In this document: piece by piece, positions 46,337-55,986 of the stretch
How the letters are laid out: every line of letters starts with the position of its first letter
Position numbering within the stretch: position 1 is the first letter of the stretch
Assembly (NCBI GenBank): GCA_035502095.1
Contig: DATJUX010000051.1
Span: 1 to 64,000, forward strand
DNA from: JAKANT01 sp035502095
Lineage (GTDB): Bacteria > Pseudomonadota > Gammaproteobacteria > Burkholderiales > Burkholderiaceae_F
Reading direction: 5' to 3'
DNA length: 64,000 nucleotides
The notes under the pieces: generated by a model
Seen by the model: only the letters and a program-made list of their open reading frames with translations
Databases searched by the model: none
Told to the model about the DNA's origin: nothing
Position numbers and translations under genes: made by a program

Positions 46337-47239
46337 ATGTCAGCATCGCAGACCGGAGCCGACGCATCGCAGGCAGCACTCGTGCGCGCGATGCCGGCGG
46401 TCTTCGTCCTGATCTGGAGCACCGGCTTCGTCGTCGCGCGCCTCGGCATGCCGCATGCGCCGCCGCTCGGCTTCCTCGTCGTGCGGTATGCGCTCTCGGT
46501 GGCCGCTTTCGGCGTCTGGATCGCACTGACGCGGCCGGGCTGGCCGCGCGACCGTGCGCAGTGGCTGCATCTCGCCGTCACCGGCGTGCTGCTTCATGGC
46601 GGATACCTCGGCGGCGTCTGGTCCGCGGTCAAGCTCGGTCTCTCGGCGGGAACCGTGGCCCTGATCGTCGGCCTGCAGCCGGTGCTGACCGCGCTTTGGA
46701 TCTCGAGCCGGGGCACGGCGCATCACGTGTCGGGGCGCCAATGGCTCGGCCTGGGGCTAGGGCTGGCGGGACTCGTGCTCGTCGTGTGGCGCAAGCTCGG
46801 CATCGGCGAGGTGACGCCGGTCAATCTCTCGCTCGCGCTGTTTGCGCTGCTGTCGATCACGACCGGAACGCTGTATCAAAAGCGCTTCGTCGCGCCGTGC
46901 GACGTCCGCACCGCGAACACCGTGCAGCTGATCGCGGCCTTCCTGGTCACGCTTCCGCTCGCCGCCCTCGAGCACGAATCGATCCAGGTGCAGCCCGAGC
47001 TCGTCGTCGCGATGGCGTGGTCGGTGCTCGCGTTGACGCTCGGTGGAAGCTCGCTGCTCTATCTGCTGATCCAGCGTGGTGCCGCCACGCAGGTCACCAG
47101 CCTGCTCTATCTCGTCCCGCCCTGTACCGCCGTGATGGCGTGGCTGCTGTTCGGCGAGGAGCTCGGGGCGATGGTGATCGCCGGGCTCGTGCTCACCGCG
47201 ATCGGCGTGTGGCTGGTGGTGCGCCGCGCCGCGGCATGA
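46337..47239 (+). CDS. EamA/DMT family transporter
   Basis: 300 residues with ten predicted membrane helices in two EamA halves (about 15-145 and 160-295). Typical pieces are LIWSTGFVVARLGM in helix 1, VALIVGLQPVLTALW near 100 and SLLYLVPPCTAVMAWLLFGE near 255. It is likely an exporter of amino acids or other metabolites. It begins 115 bp from the divergent YXWGXW gene and ends 87 bp before the peptide-binding-protein gene. Confidence 0.92.
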   Translation: MSASQTGADASQAALVRAMPAVFVLIWSTGFVVARLGMPHAPPLGFLVVRYALSVAAFGVWIALTRPGWPRDRAQWLHLAVTGVLLHGGYLGGVWSAVKLGLSAGTVALIVGLQPVLTALWISSRGTAHHVSGRQWLGLGLGLAGLVLVVWRKLGIGEVTPVNLSLALFALLSITTGTLYQKRFVAPCDVRTANTVQLIAAFLVTLPLAALEHESIQVQPELVVAMAWSVLALTLGGSSLLYLLIQRGAATQVTSLLYLVPPCTAVMAWLLFGEELGAMVIAGLVLTAIGVWLVVRRAAA

Positions 47240-47326
47240 ATGCACGTTCGTACGCGTAGACTCCGGCGCGCGCTCGGCCGCCGCGTGGCGGCACGACATA
47301 CAAGCATCCCAGCGAGGAGAAAAGCG

Positions 47327-48922
47327 ATGCAAGCAAGGATTGCCGCCGCCGCGGTCAGCGTGGCGTTGACGTCGTTCGCCGTCATGGGCGCCAGCGCCAA
47401 GACGCTGGTCTACTGCTCCGAAGGATCGCCGGAGAACTTCACGCCGGCGCTGAACACCACCGGCACGAGCTTCGATGCCGCACGCGGCATCTACGACAAG
47501 CTCACGGAGTTCGAACGCGGCAGCACGCGCGTCGTGCCCGGCCTGGCACAGAGCTGGACCGTGTCGCCCGACGGCAAGACGATCACGTTCCACCTGCGCA
47601 AGGGCGTCAAGTTCCACTCCGGCGTGAACGGCTTCAAGCCGACGCGCGATTTCAATGCCGACGACGTGCTGTGGTCGTTCAATCGCCAATGGAAGCCGGA
47701 TCACCCGTACGCCAAGGTCTCGGGCGGGAAATACGACTATTTCGCCGACATGCAGATGCCGCAGCTGCTGGATTCGCTGGAGAAGACCGACGACTACACG
47801 GTGGTGATGAAGCTCAAGGAGCCGAACGCGCCGATGCTCGCCAACCTGGCGATGGACTTCGCTTCGATCCACTCGGCCGAATACGCCGCCTTCCTCGAGA
47901 AGTCGAACCGCAAGGAGCAGTTCGACCAGTTTCCGGTCGGGACCGGACCGTTCCAGTTCGTGGCGTATCAGAAGGACGCGGTGATCCGCTACAAGGCGAA
48001 CAAGGACTACTTCGGTGAAAAGGCACTGGTCGACGACCTCGTGTTCGCCATCACGCCCGACCCGACGGCACGCTATTCGAAGCTGAAGGCCGGCGAGTGC
48101 CATTTCATGATCGCGCCCCGTCCGGCCGACCTGCCCGAGATGCAGAAGGATCCGGCGCTGAAGGTGATCAGCCAGCCCGGTCTGAACATCGCGTACTGGG
48201 CCTTCAACGTGCAGAAGGCGCCACTGGACAAGAAGGAGGTGCGGCAGGCGCTGAACATGGCGATCGACAAGGCCGCGATCATCCGCGACGTCTATCTCGG
48301 CGCCGGCCAGGCAGCGGTGAACCTGATCCCGCCCACGCTCTGGTCGTACAACACCAGCGTGAAGGATTATCCGTACGACCCGGAGAAGGCGAAGGCGCTG
48401 CTGAAGAGCGCGGGCATCGCCACGCCGCTCGAGATCGACCTCTGGTACATGCCGGTGCAGCGCCCGTACAACCCGAACGCCAAGCGCATCGCCGAGATGA
48501 TGCAGGCCGACCTCGCGAAGGTGGGCGTCAACGCCAGGCTGGTCACCTACGAGTGGGGCGAATATCGCAAGCGCGCGCAACAAGGTGAACACATGACCGC
48601 GCAGCTGGGCTGGACCGGCGACAACGGCGATCCCGACAACTTCTTCTTCCTGCGCGGCTGCACCGGCGCGCGCGCCGGCGGGCAAAACCTGTCCAAGTGG
48701 TGCAACAAGGAATACGACGACCTGCTCAACAAGGCGCGCACGCTGGCCGACATCAAGGAGCGCACGCGGCTCTACGAGCGCATGCAGGTGATCGAGAAGG
48801 AGGAAGCGCCGGACTTCAAGCTCGCGCACTCGATCGTGTTCGAGACGATGCGCAAGGAAGTCGAGGGTTTCAAGCAGAGCCCGTTCGGCGCGCACAACTT
48901 CAACGGGGTGGACTTGAAGTAA
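47327..48922 (+). CDS. Peptide ABC transporter substrate-binding protein (DppA-like)
   Basis: 531 residues, starting at 47327 after gaggagaaaagc. Signal peptide (hydrophobic 5-20, cleavage after ASA, then KTLVYCSEGSPENF). SBP family 5 features: LAQSWTVSPDGKTITFHLRK near 80, FNADDVLWSFNRQW near 115, GTGPFQFVAYQKDAVIRYKA and KKEVRQALNMAIDKAAI. The N-terminus YCSEGSPENFTPALNTTGTS is close to DppA proteins that bind dipeptides or heme. First gene of a five-gene importer locus. Confidence 0.92.
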   Translation: MQARIAAAAVSVALTSFAVMGASAKTLVYCSEGSPENFTPALNTTGTSFDAARGIYDKLTEFERGSTRVVPGLAQSWTVSPDGKTITFHLRKGVKFHSGVNGFKPTRDFNADDVLWSFNRQWKPDHPYAKVSGGKYDYFADMQMPQLLDSLEKTDDYTVVMKLKEPNAPMLANLAMDFASIHSAEYAAFLEKSNRKEQFDQFPVGTGPFQFVAYQKDAVIRYKANKDYFGEKALVDDLVFAITPDPTARYSKLKAGECHFMIAPRPADLPEMQKDPALKVISQPGLNIAYWAFNVQKAPLDKKEVRQALNMAIDKAAIIRDVYLGAGQAAVNLIPPTLWSYNTSVKDYPYDPEKAKALLKSAGIATPLEIDLWYMPVQRPYNPNAKRIAEMMQADLAKVGVNARLVTYEWGEYRKRAQQGEHMTAQLGWTGDNGDPDNFFFLRGCTGARAGGQNLSKWCNKEYDDLLNKARTLADIKERTRLYERMQVIEKEEAPDFKLAHSIVFETMRKEVEGFKQSPFGAHNFNGVDLK

Positions 48923-48957
48923 CGCCCGTTTTGGCGGGGCCGGAATGACAAGGCGCG

Positions 48958-49034
48958 GTGTCATCCCGAGGAGCGACGCGACGAGGGATCCCGGACCAGG
49001 CACGCCCGGGATTGCTCGCCCGCTCGCCATGACA
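48958..49034. repeat. Intergenic inverted-repeat element, copy 2
   Basis: The left arm tgtcatcccgaggagcgacg with gagggatcccgg and the right arm (read in reverse) ctgtcatggcgagcgggcga with atcccggg form an imperfect hairpin. It shares its ends and the gaggga core with the element at 32938. It separates the binding-protein gene from the permease genes, a place where such elements often stabilise the upstream mRNA. Confidence 0.65.
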
Positions 49035-49054
49035 GTCACTGAGCGATACGCGCC

Positions 49055-50068
49055 GTGCTGAAGTACCTGCTCCGGCGCGCGGCATTGACGGTGCCGACGT
49101 TCTTCGCGCTGATGTTCCTCACCTTCATCGCGATCCGCCTGGTGCCGGGCGATCCGGTCGAGGTGCGGGTCGGCGAGCGCGGCATCAGCCCGGAGCGCCT
49201 GGCGTACTTCCGCCACGAGCTCGGACTCGATCAGCCGGTCTGGAAGCAGTTCCTCGACTACGTCTGGCACCTCCTGCATGGCGATTTCGGCACCTCGCTC
49301 GTCACCAACGCGAAGGTGCTGACCGAGTTCCTCACGCTCTTTCCGGCGACGATCGAGCTCGCCGTGTGCGCGATGCTGTTCGCCACACTGATCGGGATTC
49401 CGGCCGGCGCGTTCGCCGCCGTCAAGCGCGGCAGCGTCTACGACCAGGTGCTGATGGGGCTTTCGGTGACGGGCTTCTCGATGCCGATCTTCTGGTGGGG
49501 CCTGCTGCTGATCATGTTCGTCGCCGAGCGCTGGGGCCTCACGCCGGTGTCGGGACGCATCGACCTGATCAAGTACTACTTCGAGCCGGTGACCGGATTC
49601 ATGCTCATCGACGCCTGGCTGTCCGGCCAGAAGGGTGCCGTGCTCGATGCGCTCCATCATCTCGTACTGCCGGCGATCGTGCTCGGCACGGTCCCGCTCG
49701 CGGTGATCGCACGCATGACGCGCTCGTCGATGCTCGAGGTGTTGAGCGAGGACTACGTGCGCACCGCGCGCGCGAAGGGGCTCGCCCCATGGCGCGTGAT
49801 CGGCCTGCATGCGCTGCGTAACGCGATGATTCCGGTCGTGACGGTGATCGGCCTGTCGGTGGGCGGACTGATGGCGGGCGCGGTGCTGACCGAAACCATC
49901 TTCTCCTGGCCCGGCGTCGGCAAGTGGCTGATCGAGGGCATCGCGCGCCGCGACTATCCGTCGCTGCAGGGCGGCGTGATGCTGGTGTCGTCGATCGTGA
50001 TCCTGGTCAACCTGATCGTCGACGTCCTGTACGGCGTCATCAATCCGCGGATCCGGCATGGTCGCTGA
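49055..50068 (+). CDS. Peptide ABC transporter permease (DppB-like)
   Basis: 337 residues starting with GTG at 49055. Six membrane helices in the OppB/DppB layout: the long first helix and extracytoplasmic loop with ERGISPERLAYFRHELGLDQ, then the inner-membrane domain with TRSSMLEVLSEDYVRTARAK (EAA loop, ATPase contact) and a terminal LVNLIVDVLYGVINPRIRH. It follows a repeat element and overlaps the next permease gene by 11 bases. Confidence 0.94.
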   Translation: MLKYLLRRAALTVPTFFALMFLTFIAIRLVPGDPVEVRVGERGISPERLAYFRHELGLDQPVWKQFLDYVWHLLHGDFGTSLVTNAKVLTEFLTLFPATIELAVCAMLFATLIGIPAGAFAAVKRGSVYDQVLMGLSVTGFSMPIFWWGLLLIMFVAERWGLTPVSGRIDLIKYYFEPVTGFMLIDAWLSGQKGAVLDALHHLVLPAIVLGTVPLAVIARMTRSSMLEVLSEDYVRTARAKGLAPWRVIGLHALRNAMIPVVTVIGLSVGGLMAGAVLTETIFSWPGVGKWLIEGIARRDYPSLQGGVMLVSSIVILVNLIVDVLYGVINPRIRHGR

Positions 50069-50978
50069 CGCGCAGGACCCCGCCATTGCAGTCATGCCCG
50101 AGGAAGCGAGCGCGCCACCGGGGCCGCTGCGCGCCTTCTGGCGCGCGTTCACGGAGAACCGCGGCGCCGTGATCGGATTGTCGGTGGTGTTGATCATCGT
50201 GCTGCTGGCGATCTTCGCCGACCTGGTCTCGCCCTACCCGCCCAACGAGCAGTTCCGCGACGCGGTCAAGGCGCCGCCGCTGTGGGCCGACGGCGGCACC
50301 TGGCGCTTCATCCTCGGCACCGACGGGCTCGGCCGCGACATGCTCTCGCGCCTGATCCACGGCGCGCGAGTGTCGCTCTTCATCGGCCTGTCGGTGATGA
50401 GCGTCTCGTTCGTGCTCGGCGTCGTGGCGGGCCTGACGGCCGCCTTCTCGAGCGACGTCGTCGACGTGATGATCACGCGCGTGATGGATCTCATCATGGC
50501 GGTGCCGAGCCTGGTGCTGGCGATCCTGGTCGTGGCCGTGCTCGGTCCGAGTCTCGCCAACACCATCGTCGCTGTGACGATCGTGTACCTGCCGCGCTAC
50601 GTGCGGCTCGTGCGCGCCTCCGCGCTGGGCGAACTCGGCAAGGAATACGTGCTGGCGGCACAGGTCGCGGGCGTGAGCCGCCTGCGCCTGATGTTCTCGA
50701 CCGTGCTGCCGAACTGCCTCGCGCCGCTGATCGTGCAGGCCGCCCTCGGCGTGTCCGACGCGATCCTCGAGGCCGCCGCGCTCGGATTCCTCGGGCTCGG
50801 CGCGCAGCCGCCGCTGTCCGAGTGGGGCACCATGCTCGCCGACGCACGCGAGTTCATCCGCTCCAATCCCTGGCTGGTCACGCTGCCGGGGCTGGCGATC
50901 CTCATCACGGTGGTGTCGATCAATCTTGCGGGGGATGGGTTGCGCGATGCGCTCGATCCGAAGATGCGCAGGTCGTGA
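50058..50978 (+). CDS. Peptide ABC transporter permease (DppC-like)
   Basis: 306 residues, DppC/OppC type: an N-terminal helix (about 37-58) after a cytoplasmic tail, then YPPNEQFRDAVKAPPLWADG and HILGTDGLGRDMLSRLIHGA-like sequence, and five more helices. The EAA loop reads VRASALGELGKEYVLAAQVA. The ATG lies inside the end of the DppB-like gene. With DppB it forms the membrane channel. Confidence 0.94.
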   Translation: MVADAQDPAIAVMPEEASAPPGPLRAFWRAFTENRGAVIGLSVVLIIVLLAIFADLVSPYPPNEQFRDAVKAPPLWADGGTWRFILGTDGLGRDMLSRLIHGARVSLFIGLSVMSVSFVLGVVAGLTAAFSSDVVDVMITRVMDLIMAVPSLVLAILVVAVLGPSLANTIVAVTIVYLPRYVRLVRASALGELGKEYVLAAQVAGVSRLRLMFSTVLPNCLAPLIVQAALGVSDAILEAAALGFLGLGAQPPLSEWGTMLADAREFIRSNPWLVTLPGLAILITVVSINLAGDGLRDALDPKMRRS

Positions 50979-50995
50979 GATGGGTGCCTCGCGCA

Positions 50996-51085
50996 TCACC
51001 CTGTCCCCTTGCCCCTCTCCCGCAGACGGGCGAGGGAATGCTGCCTCCCCTGCGAAGCGGGGGGAGGGTTGGGGTGGGGGCGCGC
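50996..51085. repeat. GC-rich intergenic repeat (ccctctccc type)
   Basis: Two complementary sets of arms lie here: ccctctcccgcagacggg with gcgaggg, and ctcccctgcgaagcgggg with gggagggttggggtggggg. This ccctctcccgc element is a common dispersed type in proteobacterial spacers. A second partial copy seems to begin at 63982 at the window edge. It separates the permease genes from the ATPase genes. Confidence 0.6.
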
Positions 51086-51116
51086 AAAGCCAAGGGGCAG
51101 CGCGCCTGATCGAGAC

Positions 51117-52106
51117 ATGCCGCTCCTCGACGTCCGCAATCTCTCGGTGACGTTCGCCGTTCACGGCGGCGCCTTCAAGGCGGTCGACGGCATCGACGTG
51201 CGGGTCGACGCCGATGAAGTGCTGGCAATCGTCGGCGAGTCGGGCTCGGGCAAATCGGTGGCGATGCTCGCCGTCATGGGGCTGCTGCCCTGGACCGCCA
51301 CCGTGACCGCGGACGGCATGGACTTCGGCGGGCGCGACCTGCGCCGGCTCGGTGCGCGCGCGCGCAGGGCGATCGTCGGCCGCGACATGGCGATGATCTT
51401 TCAGGAGCCGATGACCTCGCTCAATCCCTGCTTCACCGTCGGCTTCCAGATCGCCGAGTCGTTGCGCACGCACCTCGGCCTCGACCGGCGCGCGAGCCGC
51501 GCGCGGGCGCTCGAACTGCTCGACCAGGTCGGCATCGCCGATCCGCAGCGTCGCATCGACGCGTTCCCGCATCAGCTTTCCGGCGGCATGAGCCAGCGCG
51601 CCATGATCGCGATGGCGCTGGCATGCAAGCCCAAGCTCCTGATCGCCGACGAGCCCACCACGGCGCTCGACGTGACGATCCAGGCCCAGATCCTCGACCT
51701 GCTGCTGCATCTTCAGCGCGAGACGGGCATGGCGCTCGTGCTCATCACGCACGACATGGGCGTCGTGGCCGAGACCGCCGATCGGGTTTCGGTGCAGTAC
51801 GCGGGGCAGCAGGTCGAGACCGCATCGACCGCGCAGTTGTTCGCGCACCCGCATCATCCGTACACCGCGGCGCTGCTCGCCGCCCTGCCGGAACGGGCGA
51901 CCGGGCGACGGCTGCCGGCGATTCCCGGCGTCGTGCCGGGTTTGTCGGACCGCCCGCGCGGCTGCCTGTTCGCGCCGCGCTGTGCCTTCGCCACCGAACA
52001 GTGTCGCGCGCGGGCACCGACGCCCGCCGAATCTGCGCTCGGCAACGCCTTGTGCCACACGCCGCTGGTCGAGGGTGCGCCGCGCTCGCGCGAGGTGGTC
52101 GCATGA
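51117..52106 (+). CDS. Peptide ABC transporter ATPase (DppD-like)
   Basis: 329 residues. Walker A GESGSGKS (about 39-46), signature LSGGMSQRAMIAMALAC, Walker B LLIADEPTTALDVT, and the oligopeptide-transporter C-terminal extension with CLFAPRCAFATEQCRARAP, whose Cys residues in some relatives bind an iron-sulfur cluster. The start at 51117 matches the DppD N-terminus (LLDVRNLSVTF); the in-frame extension upstream is repeat sequence. It overlaps the next gene by four bases. Confidence 0.94.
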   Translation: MPLLDVRNLSVTFAVHGGAFKAVDGIDVRVDADEVLAIVGESGSGKSVAMLAVMGLLPWTATVTADGMDFGGRDLRRLGARARRAIVGRDMAMIFQEPMTSLNPCFTVGFQIAESLRTHLGLDRRASRARALELLDQVGIADPQRRIDAFPHQLSGGMSQRAMIAMALACKPKLLIADEPTTALDVTIQAQILDLLLHLQRETGMALVLITHDMGVVAETADRVSVQYAGQQVETASTAQLFAHPHHPYTAALLAALPERATGRRLPAIPGVVPGLSDRPRGCLFAPRCAFATEQCRARAPTPAESALGNALCHTPLVEGAPRSREVVA

Positions 52107-53065
52107 ACGCGGTGATCGAGGCACGCGGGCTCAGCCGGCGCTACGAGGTGCGGCGCGGCCTGTTCGCGCGCAATGCGACGGTGCAGGCGCTCACCGATGT
52201 GTCGTTCACCCTCGAAGCCGGCAAGACGCTTGCCATCGTCGGCGAATCCGGTTCCGGCAAGTCGACGCTCGCGCGCCTGCTCACGCTGATCGAGCGGCCC
52301 AGTTCGGGCGCGCTGCTGATCGACGGCGTCGACGTCGCGACGGTCGACGCGACCGCACGGCGCAAGCTGCGGCGCGAGATCCAGATCGTGTTCCAGAACC
52401 CGTACGGCTCGCTCAATCCCCGCCAGACGGTCGGACGCGCGCTGGAAGAGCCGCTGCTCGTCAACACGGATCTCTCCGCCGCGGCGCGCCGCGAGGCCGC
52501 GCTCGAGATGATGGCCAAGGTCGGACTGCGCCGCGAGCACTACGGCCGCTATCCGCACATGTTCTCGGGCGGGCAACGCCAGCGCATCGCCATCGCGCGG
52601 GCGCTGGTGCTGCGGCCGCGCATCCTGGTGCTCGACGAGCCGGTCTCGGCGCTCGACGTCTCGATCCGCGCCCAGGTCCTGAACCTGCTCGCCGAGTTGC
52701 AGGAGGCGTTCCAACTCGCCTACCTCTTCGTGTCGCACGATCTTTCGGTCGTCCGGCACATCGCCGACCGCGTGCTGGTCATCTACCTCGGCCGCGCCGT
52801 CGAGATCGGCGCGCGCGATGCGATATTCGGGTCGCCGCGCCATCCCTATACGCGCGCTCTGCTCTCCGCGACGCCGATCGCCGATCCGGGTGCGAAGCGT
52901 GAACGCATCATCCTGAAGGGCGAACTGCCGTCGCCGTTCGATCCGCCCAGCGGCTGCGTGTTCCATCCGCGCTGTCCGCTTGCGTTCGAGCGTTGTCAGC
53001 GCGAGGTGCCGGTGCTCGAAGGCGCATCCGAGCACCGGAGCGCGTGCTTCGCGGTGAACCGCTGA
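52103..53065 (+). CDS. Peptide ABC transporter ATPase (DppF-like)
   Basis: 320 residues. It begins in the ATGA overlap at 52103. Walker A GESGSGKST, Q-loop FQNPYGSLNPRQTVG, signature FSGGQRQRIAIARALVL, Walker B ILVLDEPVSALDVS, H-loop FVSHDLSVVRHIAD and the C-terminal GCVFHPRCPLAFERCQREVP extension. It completes a binding protein, two permeases and two ATPases, so the importer looks functional. Confidence 0.94.
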   Translation: MNAVIEARGLSRRYEVRRGLFARNATVQALTDVSFTLEAGKTLAIVGESGSGKSTLARLLTLIERPSSGALLIDGVDVATVDATARRKLRREIQIVFQNPYGSLNPRQTVGRALEEPLLVNTDLSAAARREAALEMMAKVGLRREHYGRYPHMFSGGQRQRIAIARALVLRPRILVLDEPVSALDVSIRAQVLNLLAELQEAFQLAYLFVSHDLSVVRHIADRVLVIYLGRAVEIGARDAIFGSPRHPYTRALLSATPIADPGAKRERIILKGELPSPFDPPSGCVFHPRCPLAFERCQREVPVLEGASEHRSACFAVNR

Positions 53066-53090
53066 GCCGGTCCGGAGGGCGCTTCGCCCC

Positions 53091-54176
53091 ATGCAGCCCA
53101 CCCTGGACGACCTGCGGCGCTACGCCGTGGCGCGGACGCTGTTCGCACCAACGACGCTGTTGCGAGCGATCGAAACGCTGGGGTTCGTGCAGGCGGATCC
53201 GATCCGTGCGCCGGCGCGCGCGCAGGACCTGATCCTGCGCCATCGGGTCAGGAACTACCGCGCCGGAGACCTGGAGCGCCGCTACCCGCGGCTCGCGATC
53301 GAGGAGGATTTTTTCGTCAACTACGGTTTCCTTCCGCGCGCCGTGCAGGTCCTCATGCACCCGCGCGGATCCCGGTCGCCCTTGCGCCCCACGCAGCGCA
53401 AGCGTGCGCAGGCGATCCTCGATTTCATGCGCGACCGGGGACCGGTTCATCCGCGCCGGATCGACACGCTGTTTGCCCACGGCAAGGAGATCAACGACTG
53501 GGGCGGAACCTCGAACGCGACCACGCGCCTGCTCGACGCGATGCATTTTCGCGGCATGCTGCGTGTGGCGAAGCGGGTGAACGGAACCCGCGTCTACGCA
53601 CTGCACAGCTATCCCGCGCGGCCCGCGGAACCAGGCGGCGGCAACGCTCGACTCGACGCCCTGATCGATGTACTCGTGCGCACGTATGCGCCGCTCCCCA
53701 GGAAAAACCTGCACGTGCTGGTCCGGCGGCTGGCCATCGGCACGCCGCAGTGGCGCGGCGACGTCGGTGCAGCACTTCAACGTGCCAAGGAGCGCCTGGC
53801 CCGTGCGACGGTCGCCGACACCGACTGGTATTGGCCGGCGGGCGAGGATCCCGCTTCACATCCGGAGCCGGACCAGGTGCGGCTGCTCACGCCGTTCGAT
53901 CCGATCGTGTGCCTGCGGGAGCGATTCGAGATCCTCTGGGGCTGGGCCTATCGGTTCGAGGCCTACACCCCACCGGCGAAGCGCAGGCTCGGCTATTACG
54001 CGCTGCCGCTGCTGTGGCGCGACCGCGTGATCGGATGGGGCAACCTGCGCGTCGAGGACAGGACGCTGGTCGCCGACCTCGGCTACGTTGCCGGCCAGGC
54101 GCCGAAGGACGGCACCTTCGAGCGTGCACTGGCGGAGGAACTCGAGCGACTGCGCTACTTCCTGTCGCTCTCTTGA
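53091..54176 (+). CDS. Winged-helix protein of the YcaQ/AlkZ DNA glycosylase family
   Basis: 361 residues. The conserved N-terminal ETLGFVQADPIRAPARAQDL carries the QxD/QxQ catalytic-type motif (Gln34, Asp36) of AlkZ/YcaQ crosslink-repair glycosylases, followed by several winged-helix units (HPRRIDTLFAHGKEINDWGG; MLRVAKRVNGTRVYAL). The C-terminal LLTPFDPIVCLRERFEILWG and YRFEAYTPPAKRRLGYYALP are family hallmarks. YcaQ unhooks DNA interstrand crosslinks. It starts 25 bp after the DppF-like gene and overlaps the convergent membrane protein gene by 22 bp. Confidence 0.85.
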   Translation: MQPTLDDLRRYAVARTLFAPTTLLRAIETLGFVQADPIRAPARAQDLILRHRVRNYRAGDLERRYPRLAIEEDFFVNYGFLPRAVQVLMHPRGSRSPLRPTQRKRAQAILDFMRDRGPVHPRRIDTLFAHGKEINDWGGTSNATTRLLDAMHFRGMLRVAKRVNGTRVYALHSYPARPAEPGGGNARLDALIDVLVRTYAPLPRKNLHVLVRRLAIGTPQWRGDVGAALQRAKERLARATVADTDWYWPAGEDPASHPEPDQVRLLTPFDPIVCLRERFEILWGWAYRFEAYTPPAKRRLGYYALPLLWRDRVIGWGNLRVEDRTLVADLGYVAGQAPKDGTFERALAEELERLRYFLSLS

Positions 54177-54687
54177 GCGTTGTTCGCCCCGAGCGCCAGA
54201 CGCGTGGCTCCGGTTTGCGACGGCCGCGCTGCCTCGCCTGCGGCTTGCAGAGACACCGTTGTTCGGGTCGTCTTCCTGCGCCGATGGCACACGACCGTCG
54301 TCCCCCACGCGCAGCCGACCGCGGAATGCAGCCAGCCGAGCGCCGGGCGCACCGGGTCGGGGGCGAAGTAGTACAAGGCGTACGCGGTCGCGACGGCGAT
54401 GCCCAGGCACGCGAGCATCGTGATCTCGAAACTGCGGTTCTCGCGCATCCGCCACCCGCGCGGCACGTGCACCGACAAAAACGTGCCGACCGCCACCAGC
54501 ACGACGAATCCCGCCAGGCCATGCGCCCGCATCAACCACGCCTCGGACCAATGCGGCAATCCGATCTCTTCACGTCCGGCGCCGAACGCATAGTGAGCCA
54601 GCAGCCACAGGAGCCCCGACACCACGAGCGCGATCAGCGCCGCGTCCAGCATGATGCGCTGCCAGCCGGGTACCGGATTGGTTCCGC

Positions 54688-54700
<13 letters not shown>
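54155..54700 (-). CDS. Four-helix membrane protein (DUF4405-like), possible electron carrier
   Basis: 181 residues with four membrane helices at about 17-40, 58-78, 92-112 and a short one at 118-138. Histidines lie near the helices (LLAHYAF, MRAHGLAGF, LSVHVPRGW, WLHSAVG), as in DUF4405-type b-heme proteins, and a basic tail follows. It is the last gene of the peroxidase/porin/FMN-binding/ApbE operon and overlaps apbE by 13 bases. Context suggests it passes electrons from the membrane to the flavinylated protein. Heme binding is inferred from the paired His only. Confidence 0.65.
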
Positions 54701-55430
<730 letters not shown>

Positions 55431-55434
<4 letters not shown>

Positions 55435-55973
55435 GGCAGGGCGCCCGCTTCACGTGCCACCTGCAGGACGGCGACGATGCGTCGCACGCCATCGGTGACG
55501 TGATTGCACGAAAGCGTCGCGCCGCTGAGGTTGGCGATGTCCTCGCCGACGCGCAGCGGGCCCGCGACGGTCTTGCCGACGAACTGCCTGCGCCAGGCCG
55601 GCAGCCGGATCTCGCCGCCATGGCTCTCGCGATAGGAGAGGATCTCGATCTGCCGGATCGCGCCGTCGGTTTCGACCGCGACCGCATACGTGATCAGCTC
55701 GAACTTGCCGATCACGTTGTCGATCACGACGTAGCCGAGCGTCGCATTCGCGCGCCGCGCCACCAGCACGCCCCATTGCGCCGAGCGCGCGGTGATGCCG
55801 GCGCGCTTGCCGATCTCCTGCAGTTGTGCGTTGTCGAAGCTCACGTTGACGGGCGCGAACTCGTCGGCCAGCGGGAACATCAGCGCTTCGGCTTCGGATG
55901 CGCTCAGGTAGTCGGCCGCCCAGGCCGACGCGGGCAGGATGCCTAGGACGATCGGCAGGACTTCGACGCGCAC
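55431..55973 (-). CDS. Exported FMN-binding domain protein
   Basis: 180 residues with a signal peptide (cleavage near AWAAD, residues 17-21) and one FMN-binding domain. LGYVVIDNVIGKFELITYAV and RESHGGEIRLPAWRRQF lead to the flavinylation motif LSGATLS (150-155), where Thr153 is the likely FMN-ester site. The Asp usual three residues before the Ser is replaced by Ala. The neighbouring ApbE should modify it. Probably a periplasmic one-electron carrier between the membrane protein and an outer partner. Confidence 0.88.
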
Positions 55974-55986
55974 GTCGACAACGGTA

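Noticed and set aside
46757..50197. 1146-codon open frame on the reverse strand across the DMT and dppA/B-like genes
   Set aside because: Asp/Arg/His-rich translation typical of the antisense of GC-rich genes, no motifs, and it covers well-supported forward genes.
50040..52124. 694-codon reverse open frame over dppC/D-like genes
   Set aside because: Antisense shadow rich in Arg and His.
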